Assembly: GCA_017465565.1 (NCBI GenBank)
Contig: JAFTWA010000005.1
Span: 32,253 to 96,252 of the forward strand
Length of the DNA: 64,000 nt
Direction: 5' to 3'
Source: Tyzzerella sp.
GTDB lineage: Bacteria; Bacillota; Clostridia; Lachnospirales; Lachnospiraceae
Part shown: positions 32,956 to 41,620 of the stretch, piece after piece
Numbering within the stretch: position 1 is the first letter of the stretch
How the letters are laid out: each line of letters opens with the position of its first letter
The notes under the pieces: generated by a model
Database searches by the model: none
Told to the model about the DNA's origin: nothing
What the model saw: the letters and a program-made list of their open reading frames with translations, nothing else
Made by a program: the position numbers and the translations under genes

Positions 32956-34800
32956 TTAATTTGCTTCAAAGGTTCCTGGATCATAATCTCCAACTGTAAT
33001 TGTATAGGATTCTCCAGACACTATCTCAGGAGTACTGAGAATTACAACTGAAAAGTCTAATTCTGGTGTATAAGAAATTATTTCCTTTCCATCCGCATCT
33101 TCTAATAGAATTTTTGTTCCTGCAGAGCAATTTCCGCAAGATACTGCAAACACACCCTGTTCGTTGTCACTAAATGTCTGTGCCATACCAGAAGCTCCCG
33201 TTCCGATAAATGTGCCACCTGTAATCGTAGCACTTTGATCATAATCCAATGTGGCAGTATCTCCTTGAGTCGGACCGCAAACCACTGTGTAGCCACCCGA
33301 AATCTCCAGCGTACCATTTGCATCAATGCCATCACCCGAAGCGTTGATGTAGATATTTCCACCAGAAATCTTAATCGTTCCGTTTGAGGAAGAGCTCATC
33401 CCTGGACCTTGGCCCATGCCGCCCATCTGGTCGCGGCCGCCCATTCCACTTGAGTCGTTACCGCCTGCCGCGTTAAATCCATCATCTGATGCAGCCAGTT
33501 TAATATCTCCACCTGTAACAGCAATGTGAAGACCTTCCAAACCTTCATAGCTTTCTGTAATGTTAATCGTTCCAGCAGAAACGGTTACCGTATCCTCTGC
33601 ATGGATGCCATCATCCCCAGAAGCAATTTCAAGATTTCCGCCATTGATTGTAACAGAATTATTGGAATGAACTGCGTCATCTGCAGAGTTAATCACAAAA
33701 CTTCCGCCATTAACAAGCAAATCATTATCCGATTTCAAACCTTTCATACTAGTACTGTCTTCGCTTGAATCCGTGGATTCGTTCGAGGAAGAATCCATAG
33801 ACATTCTAGACGAACCAGGCATCTGACCGCCAGGTCTACCCATTCCGCCACGGCCACCACCGCCAAAGTTCCCCCAGGAATCAGAGGATGACTTCGTACC
33901 ATTTTCACTTCCGCCGCCAGTCACAATATCAAAGCTTCCATCATCTATCTGCATATAAGTTCCGGCACTAAGTCCATCCCCCTCTGCAGTAATATTCCAA
34001 TCACCATTTGCAACATAGACGAATCCAAGACTTGTATCGTCGGAATTTTCCACATGCACACCATCTTTGCCAGACGCAATTGTAATGGCTGCAGTCGTAT
34101 ATCTTACACTATCATTTGCATCAATTCCATGAGCAGATGAGGTGACACTGTAGGTTCCACCTGTGAATACCAAATCGTCCTTACAGACGATTCCATGACC
34201 TACTGGCGACTCAACCGTAAGACTGCCTGAACCATTGAATGTCAAATCTTGTTTTGAGAAAACAGCACCGTCGATATTATTATCATCAATCGCTTCAAAT
34301 GCTCCCCCATTAGACAATGTATTTTCCGTGCCCTCTGCTAAAGTAACAAATACCTTATCAGCCTCTAAAATATAGAGTGGCGCTGAAGTTTCACTTGTGA
34401 TTGAAGCGCCATCAAGCACTAATTGAGGTTTGTCGGCATCCTCAGCATTTACAATAATCATACCGTCATCCAGCGTACCTCTCAGAATATAGGTTCCTTC
34501 GTCTGTAATCGTGACTGTACTTCCGTCAATTTTCACTGCATCGGAATCGCAAGACGCTGATTTCCCATTTAATTCGATAACTGCACTCTTGCTTTCATCG
34601 TAATCCGTTTCATAGTCGCGGTCGCTAAACATATCAGCCACATCTACTATCGTAATCTCTCCCGATGTAGAATTTTCTGTATCTGATTGTTCCGTTTCAT
34701 TTGTACTGCCACCAGAATCCTTCTTGTCATCCTGATTTCCACATCCTGACACAGCCAATGCAAGTGCCAACATTAGCACGAGTAAAGATTTTCTCTTCAT
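32956..34800 (-). CDS. Carbohydrate-binding beta-helix lipoprotein (Cthe_2159-like)
   Basis: The 614-residue protein has a lipoprotein signal (MKRKSLLVLMLALALAVSGC, lipobox cysteine about 20). The mature region has many short beta-helix repeats such as GAVFSKQDLTFNGSGSLTV and INGGNLEIASGDDGIHAEDT, matching the Cthe_2159/DUF4353 family of polysaccharide-binding proteins. Two Gly/Met/Ser-rich linkers (about 335-365 and 495-515) interrupt the helix. ATG 34800 is chosen for the GGGGGAG ribosome site. It lies downstream of DUF4956 and VTC genes. Confidence 0.85.
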   Translation of the reverse strand: MKRKSLLVLMLALALAVSGCGNQDDKKDSGGSTNETEQSDTENSTSGEITIVDVADMFSDRDYETDYDESKSAVIELNGKSASCDSDAVKIDGSTVTITDEGTYILRGTLDDGMIIVNAEDADKPQLVLDGASITSETSAPLYILEADKVFVTLAEGTENTLSNGGAFEAIDDNNIDGAVFSKQDLTFNGSGSLTVESPVGHGIVCKDDLVFTGGTYSVTSSAHGIDANDSVRYTTAAITIASGKDGVHVENSDDTSLGFVYVANGDWNITAEGDGLSAGTYMQIDDGSFDIVTGGGSENGTKSSSDSWGNFGGGGRGGMGRPGGQMPGSSRMSMDSSSNESTDSSEDSTSMKGLKSDNDLLVNGGSFVINSADDAVHSNNSVTINGGNLEIASGDDGIHAEDTVTVSAGTINITESYEGLEGLHIAVTGGDIKLAASDDGFNAAGGNDSSGMGGRDQMGGMGQGPGMSSSSNGTIKISGGNIYINASGDGIDANGTLEISGGYTVVCGPTQGDTATLDYDQSATITGGTFIGTGASGMAQTFSDNEQGVFAVSCGNCSAGTKILLEDADGKEIISYTPELDFSVVILSTPEIVSGESYTITVGDYDPGTFEAN

Positions 34801-34816
34801 GCCCAGCTCCCCCTTC

Positions 34817-35512
34817 TTATAATTCCACAGCCGTTGTTTCCTGTCTTGAAACCGTGATTTCCAAATTACCGTTTCTACAGCGTAATCTATCAATCATTTC
34901 CTTTTCTTTAGTTATATCCTTCAAAGTAAGGTTGTATGTAAGTCGGAACATACTTCCCATATTCGTTGTTTTTACCCGGATTAATTCACACGAGCTTGCG
35001 TATTCTCCTAAAATTTCCTCAAATACTCCTGTGTAATCCAAATCCTCTGGAATTGTAATGTTAAGTGTCTTGTACATCGCATTATTCTTCTTTGAACCAA
35101 AATCCAAATGATTGTAAATAACACTAAACAAACACATTACCAATGTAAATACAAAGGCAAATCCAAGGTATCCCATACCTGCAATAAGACCTGCTCCCAT
35201 TGCAAGAAAGAGCATGGTAATCTCCTTCGCCGTTCCTGGAACAGAACGGAAACGAACCAAACTAAATGCACCGGCAACTGCCACACCAGCACCCACATTT
35301 CCATTTACCATCATAATTACAACACAGACAACTGCTGGAAGCAGCGCCAGGGTCACAACAAAACTCTTTGTATAGCGCGAGCGGTACATATGGCCGATTG
35401 CCAGAATCAGTCCAATCACAAGTGACGCTCCCATACAAAGCAAAAAATCAGTGATAGAGATAACACTCGTCATATCTGTATCAAATAAGCCGCGAAATAA
35501 TGTATCAAGCAT
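34817..35512 (-). CDS. DUF4956 membrane protein
   Basis: The 231-residue protein has about four membrane helices (about 25-135, including LCMGASLVIGLILAIGHMY and AMGAGLIAGMGYLGFAFVFT), an intervening GAFSLVRFRSVPGTAKEI loop typical of DUF4956, and a cytosolic ferredoxin-like C-terminus. Function is unknown, but the family is repeatedly linked to VTC-domain proteins. It overlaps the VTC gene by 8 bp and has a strong AGGAGGAGG site. Confidence 0.85.
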   Translation of the reverse strand: MLDTLFRGLFDTDMTSVISITDFLLCMGASLVIGLILAIGHMYRSRYTKSFVVTLALLPAVVCVVIMMVNGNVGAGVAVAGAFSLVRFRSVPGTAKEITMLFLAMGAGLIAGMGYLGFAFVFTLVMCLFSVIYNHLDFGSKKNNAMYKTLNITIPEDLDYTGVFEEILGEYASSCELIRVKTTNMGSMFRLTYNLTLKDITKEKEMIDRLRCRNGNLEITVSRQETTAVEL

Positions 35513-36224
35513 AAGTAGCCTCCTCCTTCAATTTAGGGAAAATAAAATTTTGATAATAAGTTCCATATTTGGAAAATGATGTTTTGTAAATTTTTTCTTT
35601 TGACAGAAATTCTGTCATCCACAAAGGAATGCCGCCAGAACACTTAATTTCCATCAAAACCTTTCCATCTTCTAAAATTGGGGTCCCGTAAACCTCCGCT
35701 TCCAGCGATAATTCCTCTTGTCTGGCAAGAATATTGTCATCGAAGGTCACGCGAAAATCATCGCCACAGAGAGAATAATAAGCCTCTCTTTCATAAGAAA
35801 GAAATACCCTTGGCCGCAGCGTTTCATAATATTCGAGAAAATAGTCAATCTCATTCGAGATTTGCGTTCCCTTTTCATTATGATGCCCTTCGTCCATCCA
35901 TCTCATTGCCTCTTCCTCTGGCATCACAAGACGTCGTTTATAAACAACAGATTCGTATTTCTTTTTCAGTTCCACAAAAACCGCATTTTCTGGTCCCACA
36001 CGTCTATAACTGCGAATACGAAGTTTTTCTTTATATGCAGGTTTCTCAATAGAATGTCGAATCAAACGATAATTATCTGTATCAAAATAAATATTACGAA
36101 TGGTCGTCCGTCCATATTGGTCCAGTGCCATATATGGTTCCATCGCTTTCAGAACTTTCTCTTTCTGCTCTGACGTAAGCATAAATTTCAGTTCATAGCG
36201 CTCAAAAACTGCCTGGTATGCCAT
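35505..36224 (-). CDS. VTC-domain (polyphosphate polymerase-like) protein
   Basis: The 239-residue protein folds as a CYTH/VTC tunnel: FERYELKFMLT at the N-terminus, TIRNIYFDTDNYRLIRHSIE, KEKLRIRSYR, FVELKKKYESVVYKRR, and SYEREAY with basic residues lining the tunnel. In yeast VTC4 makes polyphosphate; bacterial stand-alone members are mostly uncharacterised. With DUF4956 and a surface beta-helix lipoprotein it forms a recurring cluster, suggesting a cell-surface role. Confidence 0.85.
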   Translation of the reverse strand: MAYQAVFERYELKFMLTSEQKEKVLKAMEPYMALDQYGRTTIRNIYFDTDNYRLIRHSIEKPAYKEKLRIRSYRRVGPENAVFVELKKKYESVVYKRRLVMPEEEAMRWMDEGHHNEKGTQISNEIDYFLEYYETLRPRVFLSYEREAYYSLCGDDFRVTFDDNILARQEELSLEAEVYGTPILEDGKVLMEIKCSGGIPLWMTEFLSKEKIYKTSFSKYGTYYQNFIFPKLKEEATYA

Positions 36225-36312
36225 CGTTTTCCCTCCTTGTCGAATGTAGTATACATGAAGATTTCCAAATTTTGTGGTTTTTCACAAAAAGTTCAAACTT
36301 AATTTCCCATAC

Positions 36313-36339
36313 AAAAAGCGAAGGTTTTTGCACCTCCGC
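36313..36339 (-). terminator. Terminator after metal-exporter-like gene
   Basis: GCGGAGGT pairs with ACCTTCGC (one G-U), loop GCAAAA, then TTTTTG on the minus strand, nine bases below the gene's stop. Confidence 0.8.
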
Positions 36340-36347
36340 CTGATTCT

Positions 36348-37208
36348 TTATACTATAAATTCCACCAGGATTCCACTTAATACGCTAATTGCATAAATTC
36401 CGCCCGTGATAATCACATTCTTTTTCCATGGTCTGTTCATTTTGAAAAGAACTACAATTCCAACTCCTGCACATGCCAAAAGTCCTGCAAACATACTACC
36501 AAAAGATAATACTCCTTCTAAATAAAATGTAGTAATGGCAACTGATACAGCGCAGTTTGGAATTAATCCAATAAGTCCCACCAGGAAAATGCTTAAAACA
36601 GGAGAACTTCCTGCCATTCCCACCAGCTGTTCCATGCCCACGACTTCTGCCACAAAATCAATTGCAGCCAGAATCATATAAATAAATATTGTAATATGTG
36701 CCGTATGAATAATCGCCGATTTAAAAATGCTTCCTTCACAGCAATGGCATCGCTCTCTTTCGCAGATATCATGAATATGAAGTCCTTTTTGTCCGCCATT
36801 GTGGGTTTTTCGAATCGCATAATCCACAAACAGTCCAGCAACAACTCCCACAAGAACCTTTGCTCCTAAAATAAATAAAACCTCTTTTATATCTGCCCTG
36901 CCGGAAATTAGGATTGGGAGCATCTCATCCGAAGTTGATAAGAATACTGCAACCATGGTTCCTACCGTAATAACACCTCCGGCATAAAGACTTGCTGACG
37001 CTGCAGAAAATCCACATTGCGGAATCACGCCTAGCAGCCCTCCTATAATGGGGCCCTTCTTTCCTGTTCTCGATAAAAGTGTGATTGTCTTTTGTCCCGC
37101 CCTATTTTCTAAGTACTCCATTCCAAGATATGTTACAAAAAGGAACGGAACTAGCTTTATCGTATCTTCCAATGCATGTATCAGCACATGCTCTAATATA
37201 TGAAACAT
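36348..37208 (-). CDS. Putative metal exporter, ArsP_2/manganese transporter-like family
   Basis: The 286-residue protein has about eight to ten membrane helices. Repeated motifs VIPQCGFSAASASLYAGG and LIPNCAVSVAITTFYLEG (an internal duplication of P-x-C) are typical of PF11449-type heavy-metal permeases. A cytosolic loop HIHDICERERCHCCEG has clustered His and Cys that could bind metal. Reported names include putative manganese transporter and arsenic efflux protein; substrate cannot be told here. Confidence 0.78.
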   Translation of the reverse strand: MFHILEHVLIHALEDTIKLVPFLFVTYLGMEYLENRAGQKTITLLSRTGKKGPIIGGLLGVIPQCGFSAASASLYAGGVITVGTMVAVFLSTSDEMLPILISGRADIKEVLFILGAKVLVGVVAGLFVDYAIRKTHNGGQKGLHIHDICERERCHCCEGSIFKSAIIHTAHITIFIYMILAAIDFVAEVVGMEQLVGMAGSSPVLSIFLVGLIGLIPNCAVSVAITTFYLEGVLSFGSMFAGLLACAGVGIVVLFKMNRPWKKNVIITGGIYAISVLSGILVEFIV

Positions 37209-37261
37209 ATTTTTAACTCTCTTTCTTTTCGCAGTTAGTCCATTCTAACTTATATTTATGT

Positions 37262-37296
37262 AAAAAGTCAATCCCCTTATTACTAAGGAGATTGAC
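37262..37296 (-). terminator. Terminator of clpB
   Basis: GTCAATCTCCTTA pairs with TAAGGGGATTGAC around a GTAA loop, followed by TTTTTAC on the minus strand, 13 bp after the clpB stop. Confidence 0.88.
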
Positions 37297-37309
37297 TTTT
37301 GATTTAATT

Positions 37310-39907
37310 TTATACAATTAATTGTTCCTTCACTCTTGCTGTCAATTGATTATCTGCTACATCAATCACAATCACATCGCATCTTCCCACATTTCCTTCG
37401 AGAATGAGTCTCGCTGCCAAAGTCTCCACATGCTTTTGTAAATATCTCTTGAGTGGTCTTGCACCATACATTGGCTCATAACCGCCTTCCACTACGAAAT
37501 CCTTCGCGGCATCCGTCAGTTCGATTGCAACTTCGCGTTCTACCAGACGCTTATTCACATCCTTAATTAGCAGATCAATAATCTGTCCAACATCATGCTT
37601 AGAAAGAGGCTTGAACATAATAATTTCATCCAAACGATTCAAGAATTCTGGTCTGAAATGTGCACGAAGCTCATTCATCACCATCTTTTCATTTTCTGGC
37701 TGAATCTCACCATTTTTATCAATTCCGTCTAACAAATAAGCAGATCCGATGTTTGATGTCATAATCAAAATGGTATTTTTAAAGTCAACGGTTCGACCCT
37801 GTGAATCTGTAATACGTCCGTCATCCAGTACCTGCAGCAACACGTTGAACACATCTGGATGTGCCTTTTCCACTTCGTCGAAAAGAACTACTGAATAAGG
37901 TTTTCTGCGAACTGCCTCTGTAAGCTGTCCGCCCTCATCATAACCTACATATCCCGGAGGTGCCCCAATTAAGCGTGATACAGAATATTTCTCCATATAC
38001 TCACTCATATCGATACGCACCATATTGCTTTCATCGTCAAATAAACTTTCCGCAAGTGCTTTTGCAAGCTCTGTCTTACCTACACCAGTTGGTCCAAGGA
38101 ACAAGAAAGAGCCGATTGGCTTGCTTGGATCCTTGATGCCTGCTTTGGAACGGATAATCGCTTCCGTTACCTTCGTAACCCCTTCATCCTGGCCAATGAC
38201 ACGTTTGTGCAACTCTTCGTCCAGGTGCAAGGTTTTATTTCTCTCACTTTCGTTTAATTTGGAAACCGGAATTCCTGTCCAGCGGGAAACAATCTTCGCA
38301 ATCTCTTCATCTGTCACACTTTCGTGTACCAACGACATCTCACGCTCTTTTACCTTGTCTTCCTCTTCTTCCAATTGCTTTGTTAACTCTGGGAGTTTTC
38401 CGTATTGCAGCTCTGCAGCACGCTCCAAGTTGTAAGCCTGCTTTGCTTTCTGGATTTCCTGGTTCACCTGCTCGATTTCCTCACGGATTTTCTGCAGACG
38501 CTCTACCGAAGATTTTTCATTATCCCACTGGGCCTTCTGACCTGCAAAGGTTTCCCGAAGTTCTGCCAGCTCCTGCTGCAAATGTTCCAGACGCTCTTTG
38601 CTGAGTCTGTCATCTTCTTTCTTAAGTGCCGCTTCTTCGATTTCCAGCTGCATGATACGTCTCTGGAGTTCATCTAGTTCTGTCGGCATGGAATCCAGCT
38701 CTGTTTTAATCAGTGCACAGGCTTCATCTACCAAGTCAATTGCCTTATCTGGAAGAAAACGGTCTGTGATATAACGATTTGACAAAGCTGCTGCTGCAAC
38801 TAAAGCACTGTCTGTAATCTTTACGCCATGAAATACTTCGTAGCGTTCTTTTAAACCACGCAAAATTGAAATCGCATCCTCCACCGTCGGCTCATCTACC
38901 ATGACCGGTTGGAAACGTCTTTCTAACGCCGCATCCTTCTCGATATACTGACGGTATTCGTCTAAAGTAGTGGCGCCGATACAGTGAAGTTCGCCGCGGG
39001 CAAGCATCGGCTTTAACATATTGCCCGCATCCATGGCGCCGTCTGTCTTGCCTGCGCCTACGATGGTATGAAGTTCATCGATGAAAAGAATAATATTTCC
39101 ATCGCTGTTTTTCACTTCTTCCAGAACTGCTTTCAGACGCTCCTCGAATTCACCACGATATTTGGCACCTGCCACAAGTGCTCCCATATCCAGTGCAAAT
39201 ATTTTCTTGTCTTTCAATGCTTCAGGCACGTCACCGCGCACGATTCTCTGTGCTAAGCCCTCGACTGCTGCTGTCTTACCAACACCAGGCTCCCCGATTA
39301 AAACCGGATTGTTCTTCGTCTTTCTGGAAAGAATACGGATCACATTTCGAATCTCAGCATCACGCCCGATTACAGGGTCCAACTTCTGTTCCCTCGCACG
39401 CTCTACCAAATCCTGACCATATTTGTTCAAAGTATCATAGGTTGCTTCCGGATTATCGCTTGTCACCCGCTGATTGCCCCTTACGGTTGCTAATACCTTT
39501 AGGAAGCTGTCCCGTGTAATTCCAAATTCCTTGAAAATTGCTTTCACTTCGCGGTTCGCATATTTCATAAGTGCAAGGAAAAGATGTTCTACCGATACAT
39601 ACTCATCGCCCATCTGCTTCGCTTCATCTTCTGCATGAATCAAAGCTTTATTGAGGTCCTGCCCAATAAATACCTGACCTCCCTGTACTTTCGGGCGCTT
39701 CCCCAGTGCTTCTTCTACTCGGTTTATAAAAATTTCCTTCTGAATATTCATCTTTTCTAACAATTTCAGAATCAAACTGTCATCCTGTGTCAATAATGCA
39801 TATAGCAGATGTTCCTGCTCAATCTCCTGATTGCCATACTCGTAGGCAACCTTCTCACAGCCTTGGACTGCCTGTAATGAATTCTGTGTAAATTTCTGAA
39901 TGTTCAT
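37310..39907 (-). CDS. clpB: ATP-dependent disaggregase ClpB
   Basis: ClpB/Hsp100 threads and solubilises aggregated proteins with DnaK. The 865-residue protein has two N-terminal Clp repeats (about 1-145), AAA1 with GEPGVGKTA (about 202-210), a long coiled-coil middle domain (about 405-525), AAA2 with GPTGVGKTE (about 603-611) and a C-terminal D2-small domain. The middle domain distinguishes it from ClpC. AGGAGG precedes the ATG. The promoter overlaps a CIRCE element, and a terminator follows: a monocistronic heat-shock gene. Confidence 0.97.
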   Translation of the reverse strand: MNIQKFTQNSLQAVQGCEKVAYEYGNQEIEQEHLLYALLTQDDSLILKLLEKMNIQKEIFINRVEEALGKRPKVQGGQVFIGQDLNKALIHAEDEAKQMGDEYVSVEHLFLALMKYANREVKAIFKEFGITRDSFLKVLATVRGNQRVTSDNPEATYDTLNKYGQDLVERAREQKLDPVIGRDAEIRNVIRILSRKTKNNPVLIGEPGVGKTAAVEGLAQRIVRGDVPEALKDKKIFALDMGALVAGAKYRGEFEERLKAVLEEVKNSDGNIILFIDELHTIVGAGKTDGAMDAGNMLKPMLARGELHCIGATTLDEYRQYIEKDAALERRFQPVMVDEPTVEDAISILRGLKERYEVFHGVKITDSALVAAAALSNRYITDRFLPDKAIDLVDEACALIKTELDSMPTELDELQRRIMQLEIEEAALKKEDDRLSKERLEHLQQELAELRETFAGQKAQWDNEKSSVERLQKIREEIEQVNQEIQKAKQAYNLERAAELQYGKLPELTKQLEEEEDKVKEREMSLVHESVTDEEIAKIVSRWTGIPVSKLNESERNKTLHLDEELHKRVIGQDEGVTKVTEAIIRSKAGIKDPSKPIGSFLFLGPTGVGKTELAKALAESLFDDESNMVRIDMSEYMEKYSVSRLIGAPPGYVGYDEGGQLTEAVRRKPYSVVLFDEVEKAHPDVFNVLLQVLDDGRITDSQGRTVDFKNTILIMTSNIGSAYLLDGIDKNGEIQPENEKMVMNELRAHFRPEFLNRLDEIIMFKPLSKHDVGQIIDLLIKDVNKRLVEREVAIELTDAAKDFVVEGGYEPMYGARPLKRYLQKHVETLAARLILEGNVGRCDVIVIDVADNQLTARVKEQLIV

Positions 39908-39942
39908 GTAGTTACCTCCTGAATTTTATTTGTTCTAGGATA

Positions 39943-39985
39943 GATATAACACATGTTGTTAGCACTGTCAAGAGGTGAGTGCTAA
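39943..39985 (-). promoter_or_regulatory. clpB promoter overlapped by CIRCE (HrcA operator)
   Basis: TTAGCACTG-N9-GAGTGCTAA (39959-39985) differs at one base from the CIRCE consensus. On the minus strand TTGACA (39966-39971) lies inside it, with TATATC (39943-39948) 17 bp further on, so HrcA bound here would block the promoter. Confidence 0.9.
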
Positions 39986-39996
39986 TTTATTTTTAT

Positions 39997-40872
39997 TTAA
40001 TTTTTTATGCTGACTCTCGCATTACAAGGAATCGATGACGTTATAAATGCATTCGCTCCAATGACCGAATCATGACCTATTACGGTCTCTCCACCTAAAA
40101 TGGAGGCCCCTGCATATATAGTTACATTATCTTCTATCGTAGGATGCCTCTTCTTGCCGTGCAGTTTCTGTCCTTCTCTCGTCGATAAAGCCCCTATGGT
40201 TACTCCCTGATAGATTTTTACATTATTTCCAATCTCGGCTGTCTCGCCCACAACGATTCCCGTTCCATGGTCAATGAAAAAATATTCTCCAATTGTTGCG
40301 CCCGGATGAATATCGATTCCTGTCTTCGTATGCGCGTATTCTGTCATAATTCTCGGTATAATAGGCACACCAAGCAAGTGTAATTCATGTGCAATTCTAT
40401 TTACCATAATTGCAAACAGCCCTGGGTATGAAAATATAATTTCTGGTTTGTTAAACGCTGCCGGGTCGCCATCATATGCGGCCTGTAAATCTGTTTGAAT
40501 CAATTCTCGTATATCAGTTAACTTTTCCAAAAATTGTAAAGAACGCTTTTCCCCTTCAAGCAATAACACTTTCTCGCATTTCTTTTCATACTCAGGCAAA
40601 AATTTGAGCACAATGGCAATCTGCTCGCTAAGGTTGTATAACACATCCTCCAGCTGCATTGACAGATTGTTTCTCACTGTGTAAATACGGTAATTCTCAT
40701 TTTCAAAATATCCCGGGAAAATAATATTTCGTATTTGCATGATTATCTTAATGATAACATCCTTATTAGGGTGTATATAATTTTCTACTACATCAATATC
40801 TCTTCCCCGCTTATAATCATCCATTATTTTTTCAACAAGGTAACTAACATCTTTTTCAAGTCTATGTGCCAT
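39997..40872 (-). CDS. cysE: Serine O-acetyltransferase (EpsC/CysE type)
   Basis: SAT makes O-acetylserine from serine and acetyl-CoA, the first step of cysteine synthesis. The 291-residue protein has an alpha-helical N-terminal half and a C-terminal left-handed beta-helix with hexapeptide repeats: GIDIHPGATIGEYFFIDHGTG, VVGETAEIGNNVKIYQG and GGETVIGHDSVIGANAF. It resembles the EpsC branch common in anaerobes. ATG 40872 is chosen for GAAGGAGAG; it is preceded by an attenuator with a Cys-rich leader peptide. cysK, 7 kb away, has the same leader. Confidence 0.92.
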   Translation of the reverse strand: MAHRLEKDVSYLVEKIMDDYKRGRDIDVVENYIHPNKDVIIKIIMQIRNIIFPGYFENENYRIYTVRNNLSMQLEDVLYNLSEQIAIVLKFLPEYEKKCEKVLLLEGEKRSLQFLEKLTDIRELIQTDLQAAYDGDPAAFNKPEIIFSYPGLFAIMVNRIAHELHLLGVPIIPRIMTEYAHTKTGIDIHPGATIGEYFFIDHGTGIVVGETAEIGNNVKIYQGVTIGALSTREGQKLHGKKRHPTIEDNVTIYAGASILGGETVIGHDSVIGANAFITSSIPCNARVSIKN

Positions 40873-40897
40873 TCTTTTTCTCTCCTTCCTCACAAAC

Positions 40898-40924
40898 AAA
40901 AAACAGATACCATCATGGTACCTG
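40898..40924 (-). terminator. Attenuator terminator upstream of cysE
   Basis: CAGGTACC and GGTATCTG form an 8-bp stem with one G-U, followed by TTTTTT on the minus strand. It ends 26 bp above the cysE start, so it must be read through for expression. Its left arm (GGTACCATGATG, 40911-40922) can instead pair with CATTGTGATACC (40953-40964). Confidence 0.88.
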
Positions 40925-40973
40925 CTTCTATTACAAATAAACTTCAAAATAAGGTATCACAATGCATAAGAAA

Positions 40974-41051
40974 TTAGGCTGTATTCATACATACAACCTG
41001 ACAACAACACATCATAACACTTACTAAATTATTAAGTTGCGCCTTTCTCAT
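40974..41051 (-). CDS. Cysteine-rich leader peptide of cysE
   Basis: A 25-codon gene on the minus strand starts at ATG 41051, with GAGAGGGG 8 bp upstream, and stops at TAA 40974. It begins MRKAQLNNLV and ends MMCCCQVVCMNTA. Three consecutive TGT codons (41001-41009) sit just after GTGTTATGATG, which can pair with the antiterminator arm. A stem GTTGTAT/ATACAGC (40978-40997) lies within the codons. The last 13 residues are identical to the cysK leader, a strong sign it is translated. Confidence 0.88.
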   Translation of the reverse strand: MRKAQLNNLVSVMMCCCQVVCMNTA

Positions 41052-41097
41052 GACATTTTCCCCTCTCACCCATTCATTAATAGGTCAAATTTGTTAT

Positions 41098-41126
41098 ATT
41101 ATATTCATTTTCAAAATAATTGTCAA
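41098..41126 (-). promoter_or_regulatory. Sigma-A promoter of cysE leader
   Basis: TTGACA (41121-41126) and TATAAT (41098-41103) are separated by 17 bp on the minus strand, placing transcription start near 41091, about 40 nt before the leader peptide ATG. Both boxes match consensus perfectly. Confidence 0.9.
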
Positions 41127-41173
41127 TAGAATCGTGAAATCTCTGATTTCTTTTAGTTTTTTCTATTTTTATA

Positions 41174-41202
41174 TTGACAATTATCGAGCATAAGCATATA
41201 AT
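41174..41202 (+). promoter_or_regulatory. Sigma-A promoter of the T-box/trpB-like gene
   Basis: TTGACA (41174-41179), a 17-bp spacer and TATAAT (41197-41202) give a consensus promoter, divergent from the cysE promoter. The two -35 boxes are 47 bp apart. Confidence 0.9.
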
Positions 41203-41208
41203 AACACA

Positions 41209-41500
41209 AAACCGATGAGAAAGAGTAAGTAAGTCTTATCAATTTTTCCCCAGAGAGCTGTAGATGGTGAGATTACAGTGAAAAACATAGGACCGAATGG
41301 ACTTTCGAGGGCAATCAGAACAGGAATGAACATTCCTCAGTATGTGCGACGGAGCATGACTCTCCGTGAACAAAGGTCTGCATATGATGGTATGCGTAAA
41401 GTGGGCGTATTATAGTGATACGTCAAGCCGGGTGGCACCGCAGGTTGATTTTTCATCCTGTCCCAGCAGTTTCTACTAACTGGGACAGGATTTTTTTGTT
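41209..41500 (+). ncRNA. T-box riboswitch, specifier UGG (tryptophan)
   Basis: The leader has the T-box layout: GAGAAAGAGTAAGTAAG at the start, AGAGAGCTGTAGATGGTGAGA in stem I, a specifier loop CGAATGGACT with TGG at 41298-41300, and the conserved GGGTGGCACCGC (41430-41442). The bulge TGGC would pair with a tRNA ending GCCA, consistent with tRNA-Trp. A strong terminator, ATCCTGTCCCAG/CTGGGACAGGAT (41455-41491) plus seven T's, completes it. Uncharged tRNA-Trp should allow read-through. Confidence 0.92.
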
Positions 41501-41620
41501 TCAATTCTGATATTTGACATATGGCGCTCTGCTAAAGCGAGAAGTAGCGAAGCGAATTCGAGCTTAATGGCTGAACTGAAACATTTCTTGTCCCACACAT
41601 TCAAAAAGGAGGCAAAAGTT

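Noticed and set aside
40898-41051. S-box or Cys T-box as explanation of the cysE/cysK leaders
   Set aside because: Neither the SAM-I core nor the T-box GGGTGGNACCGCG motif is present; the translated Cys codons plus alternative hairpins explain the sequence.
41567-41620. Upstream ATG extending the trpB-like protein by 18 codons
   Set aside because: No Shine-Dalgarno; AAAGGAGG is placed for the ATG at 41621 and family members start there.
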